Shown here: positions 5,129 to 7,042 of the stretch, in pieces
Position numbering within the stretch: the stretch's first letter is position 1
Layout of the letters: each line of letters starts with the position of its first letter
Assembly: GCA_018376855.1 (NCBI GenBank)
Contig: JAHAAN010000097.1
Location: 1 to 7,042 of the forward strand
Direction of reading: 5' to 3'
DNA: 7,042 nucleotides
Origin: Clostridiales bacterium
GTDB lineage: Bacteria > Bacillota > Clostridia > Christensenellales > QALW01
Position numbers and translations under genes: made by a program
The notes under the pieces: model-generated
Seen by the model: only the letters and a program-made list of their open reading frames with translations
The model's database searches: none
What the model was told of the DNA's origin: nothing

Positions 5129-6160
5129 ATGTCCGTTAAAGTTGCGATTAATGGCTTTGGCCGTATCGGACGTTTGGCTTTCAGACAAATGTTCGGCGCC
5201 GAAGGCTACGAAGTAGTTGCTATCAATGATTTGACCAGCCCCGCTATGCTGGCTCACCTGCTCAAGTACGACACCGCTCAGGGCAGCTACATCGGCAAAG
5301 TCGGCGAGAATCTGCACACAGTTGAATCCACCGAGGATTCCATCATTGTGGACGGAAAAGAAATTAAAATCTACACTGCAAAGGACGCGAATGACGCTCC
5401 TTGGGGCGAGCTAGGCGTGGACGTTGTGCTGGAGTGCACAGGCTTCTACACCAGCAAGGAAAAGGCGCAGGCTCACATCAATGCCGGTGCGAAGAAAGTT
5501 GTTATCTCCGCTCCCGCGGGCAACGATCTGCCCACTATTGTGTACAGCGTAAACGAAAATACGCTGACAAAGGAAGACAAGATCATCAGCGCCGCTTCCT
5601 GCACCACCAACTGCCTCGCTCCGATGACCAAGGCTCTCAACGATAAATATCCGATCCAGAGCGGTATCATGACGACTGTTCATGCTTACACCGGCGATCA
5701 GATGATTTTGGACGGCCCGCAGCGCAAGGGCGATCTTCGCCGCGCACGCGCAGGCGCCTGCAACATCGTTCCCAACTCCACCGGCGCTGCAAAGGCGATC
5801 GGTCTGGTAATCCCTGAGCTGAACGGAAAGCTGATCGGCTCCGCTCAGCGCGTACCGGTGTTCACCGGCTCCACCACCATTTTGGTTGCCGTTGTAAAGG
5901 GTACGGACGTTTCCGTTGCCAACATCAACGCCGCAATGAAGGCCGCTTCCTCCGCAAGCTTCGGCTACACGGAAGAGCAGCTCGTTTCTTCCGACGTGAT
6001 CGGTATGCGCTACGGCTCTTTGTTTGACGCTACGCAGACGATGGTTACCAAGATTTCCGACGATACCTATCAGGTTCAGGTCGTTGCTTGGTACGACAAC
6101 GAAAACTCCTACACCAGTCAGATGGTCAGAACGATCAAATACTTTGCTGAACTCGGCTGA
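5129..6160 (+). CDS. gap: Glyceraldehyde-3-phosphate dehydrogenase, type I, NAD-dependent
   Basis: A 343-residue glycolytic enzyme that oxidises and phosphorylates glyceraldehyde-3-phosphate to 1,3-bisphosphoglycerate in the cytoplasm. The N-terminal Rossmann domain shows NGFGRIGR (8-15) and AINDL with Asp34, the residue that favours NAD over NADP. The catalytic motif ASCTTNC carries Cys158, and His185 in TTVHAYTGDQ is the base. Residues 197-211 (PQRKGDLRRARAGAC) and NIVPNSTGAAKA form the phosphate-binding region. SAQRVPVFTGSTT replaces the more common AMRVPTPNVS, a variant I associate with clostridial and lactic-acid bacteria. The last segment WYDNENSYTSQMVRT is typical. The ATG at 5129 has GGAGG eight bases upstream (5116-5120); five extra in-frame codons before it are not family-like. 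It has its own promoter and strong terminator, and is not clustered with pgk or tpi in this window. Confidence 0.98.
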   Translation: MSVKVAINGFGRIGRLAFRQMFGAEGYEVVAINDLTSPAMLAHLLKYDTAQGSYIGKVGENLHTVESTEDSIIVDGKEIKIYTAKDANDAPWGELGVDVVLECTGFYTSKEKAQAHINAGAKKVVISAPAGNDLPTIVYSVNENTLTKEDKIISAASCTTNCLAPMTKALNDKYPIQSGIMTTVHAYTGDQMILDGPQRKGDLRRARAGACNIVPNSTGAAKAIGLVIPELNGKLIGSAQRVPVFTGSTTILVAVVKGTDVSVANINAAMKAASSASFGYTEEQLVSSDVIGMRYGSLFDATQTMVTKISDDTYQVQVVAWYDNENSYTSQMVRTIKYFAELG

Positions 6161-6181
6161 TTTAGCTTTAAAAAGCAATGT

Positions 6182-6218
6182 AAAACGGAGCTCTTTTTAT
6201 CAAGAGCTCCGTTTTTTT
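6182..6218 (+). terminator. Strong rho-independent terminator of gap
   Basis: AAAACGGAGCTCTT (6182-6195) pairs perfectly with AAGAGCTCCGTTTT (6202-6215) around TTTATC, and seven T (6212-6218) follow. It begins 21 bases after the gap stop. On the minus strand the hairpin is followed by TTTT only, so it might also help end the convergent membrane-protein transcript. Confidence 0.95.
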
Positions 6219-6266
6219 ACTGTCTTTATGAAAATACTGCTTACACCTTTGCAGCTTGACACAAAC

Positions 6267-6293
6267 GGATGTTTTTAATTTAAAAATTCATCC
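6267..6293 (-). terminator. Weak inverted repeat downstream of the right-hand membrane-protein gene
   Basis: GGATG (6267-6271) pairs with CATCC (6289-6293), with an A/T-rich inner part that can add five T-A pairs after two mismatches. It lies 29 bases past the stop of the minus-strand gene ending at 6322. No clean T-run follows, so terminator function is uncertain. The rest of 6219-6321 shows nothing else recognisable. Confidence 0.3.
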
Positions 6294-6321
6294 TGCCCTT
6301 CCCCCTATTGGGCAAAAGTAA

Positions 6322-7042
6322 TCATGAATGCCGTTTTCTGTTTAAAGCGCCGCACACAGCCGCACTGACACCCCCCGCCAAAATAACAATCAGAATATCA
6401 ATCGGCGCAAGCACAATCCCGGGAATCCCATCAAAAATAAAGCCCCAGCCAAAGCGATATAAGTGCCCGCTAAGAAGACACATTTCCCCTATATACATAA
6501 CCAGCGTTACAAGTGAAGCTATCAACGCCGGAACAAAGACGGAAACGCCTTTCTTCTTCCCAAGTAAAAACGAGCCTGCATAGCTTCCTGCAGTTACGCC
6601 AATTCCAACGAAAAACAGCCCCATAAGCATCGCGGACAGCGGCGAAACCGTAATTTCCCCATCCCTGAAAAACGCGGTAAAGCAGGCTAAAATGCACAGT
6701 CCAAGGAAAAACGCCGTGCATACGGACTGCACAATAAGCGCCCTGCGCCTCGCGCGGCTGCCGGTGCGGATCATTTGGGCAAAACCGTATAGACAGTTAA
6801 CGATAGCAATAACGAGCACCACTGAGATCAAATAAAAATGCAGTTTAAAAACAGGGCTGTAATTGCCAATCAAAACATCTACTGCCTTCCATGTTCTCGT
6901 TTCAAACAGATCCGGCGGAACATAACACATGTACATTTGCCAGCTCTCTAAGGTAGCCGCAACGCTTGTCGTTACGATCACCTTGCTCTCCAACAACCAC
7001 TCCGCCGCAAAGAAAACACCTATCGAAAAGCAGGAAGCTGTT
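6322..7042 (-). CDS. Multi-spanning membrane protein of unknown function, N-terminus beyond the window
   Basis: The frame is open through the right edge; the codons beyond the first possible start (TTG at 6996) still encode a hydrophobic helix (ASCFSIGVFFAAEWLL), so the gene is cut by the window. The visible 239 residues contain about six membrane segments, counted from the start of the visible part: that partial helix, then HFYLISVVLVIAIVNCLYGFA, a helix around FFLGLCILACFTAFF, AMLMGLFFVGIGVTAGSYAG, VPALIASLVTLVMYIGEM, and APIDILIVILAGGVSAAVCG. A polar stretch of about 50 residues with WQMYMCYVPPDLFETRTW separates the first two and probably lies outside the membrane. Positive clusters (RTGSRARRRA, LLGKKKG, NRKRHS) mark likely cytoplasmic sides. 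I do not recognise the family. It is convergent with gap. Confidence 0.75.
   Translation of the reverse strand, partial: TASCFSIGVFFAAEWLLESKVIVTTSVAATLESWQMYMCYVPPDLFETRTWKAVDVLIGNYSPVFKLHFYLISVVLVIAIVNCLYGFAQMIRTGSRARRRALIVQSVCTAFFLGLCILACFTAFFRDGEITVSPLSAMLMGLFFVGIGVTAGSYAGSFLLGKKKGVSVFVPALIASLVTLVMYIGEMCLLSGHLYRFGWGFIFDGIPGIVLAPIDILIVILAGGVSAAVCGALNRKRHS

Noticed and set aside
5411..6178. A 255-codon open frame on the minus strand
   Set aside because: Antisense to gap, whose identity is certain. There is no ribosome binding site and no recognisable domain.

Overview
The window looks like ordinary chromosomal DNA from a Gram-positive anaerobe of the class Clostridia, probably near the Oscillospiraceae/Ruminococcaceae. 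This rests on purine-rich Shine-Dalgarno sequences, consensus sigma-A promoters, hairpin-plus-T-run terminators, roughly 50% GC, a DUF815-type ATPase, a stand-alone ECF transporter S component, a small S21 protein and a clostridial/lactic-type GAPDH. It is an inference from the sequence alone.

Layout. At 1-65 is the 3' part of a tRNA-Gln(CTG), followed by a strong terminator. Positions about 110-358 lack a confident gene but hold a low-complexity frame that may be a broken lipoprotein remnant. Three minus-strand genes follow: an ECF S component (359-877), a DUF815 AAA-type ATPase (990-2291) and an acetylxylan-esterase-like alpha/beta hydrolase (2440-3804) with its own sigma-A promoter. Next is a minus-strand gene of unknown function (4023-4496). 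It diverges from rpsU (4770-4943), which has a TTGACA-17-TATAAT promoter and its own terminator. A monocistronic gapA (5129-6160) comes next, with its own promoter and a very strong terminator. The right edge holds a multi-spanning membrane protein on the minus strand whose N-terminus lies beyond the window.

How the genes relate. rpsU and gap are housekeeping genes, each with its own promoter and terminator. The three left-hand minus-strand genes point the same way with gaps of 112-148 bases, so read-through is possible, but nothing shows a shared pathway. I see no CRISPR array, transposase, integrase, phage gene or toxin-antitoxin pair, and no convincing undescribed system. The items worth a second look are regulatory: a tandem repeat around the gap -35 box, competing structures in the rpsU leader, a hairpin plus upstream ORF before the DUF815 ATPase, a structured and coding-like leader before the ECF S component, and the possible lipoprotein remnant next to the tRNA.
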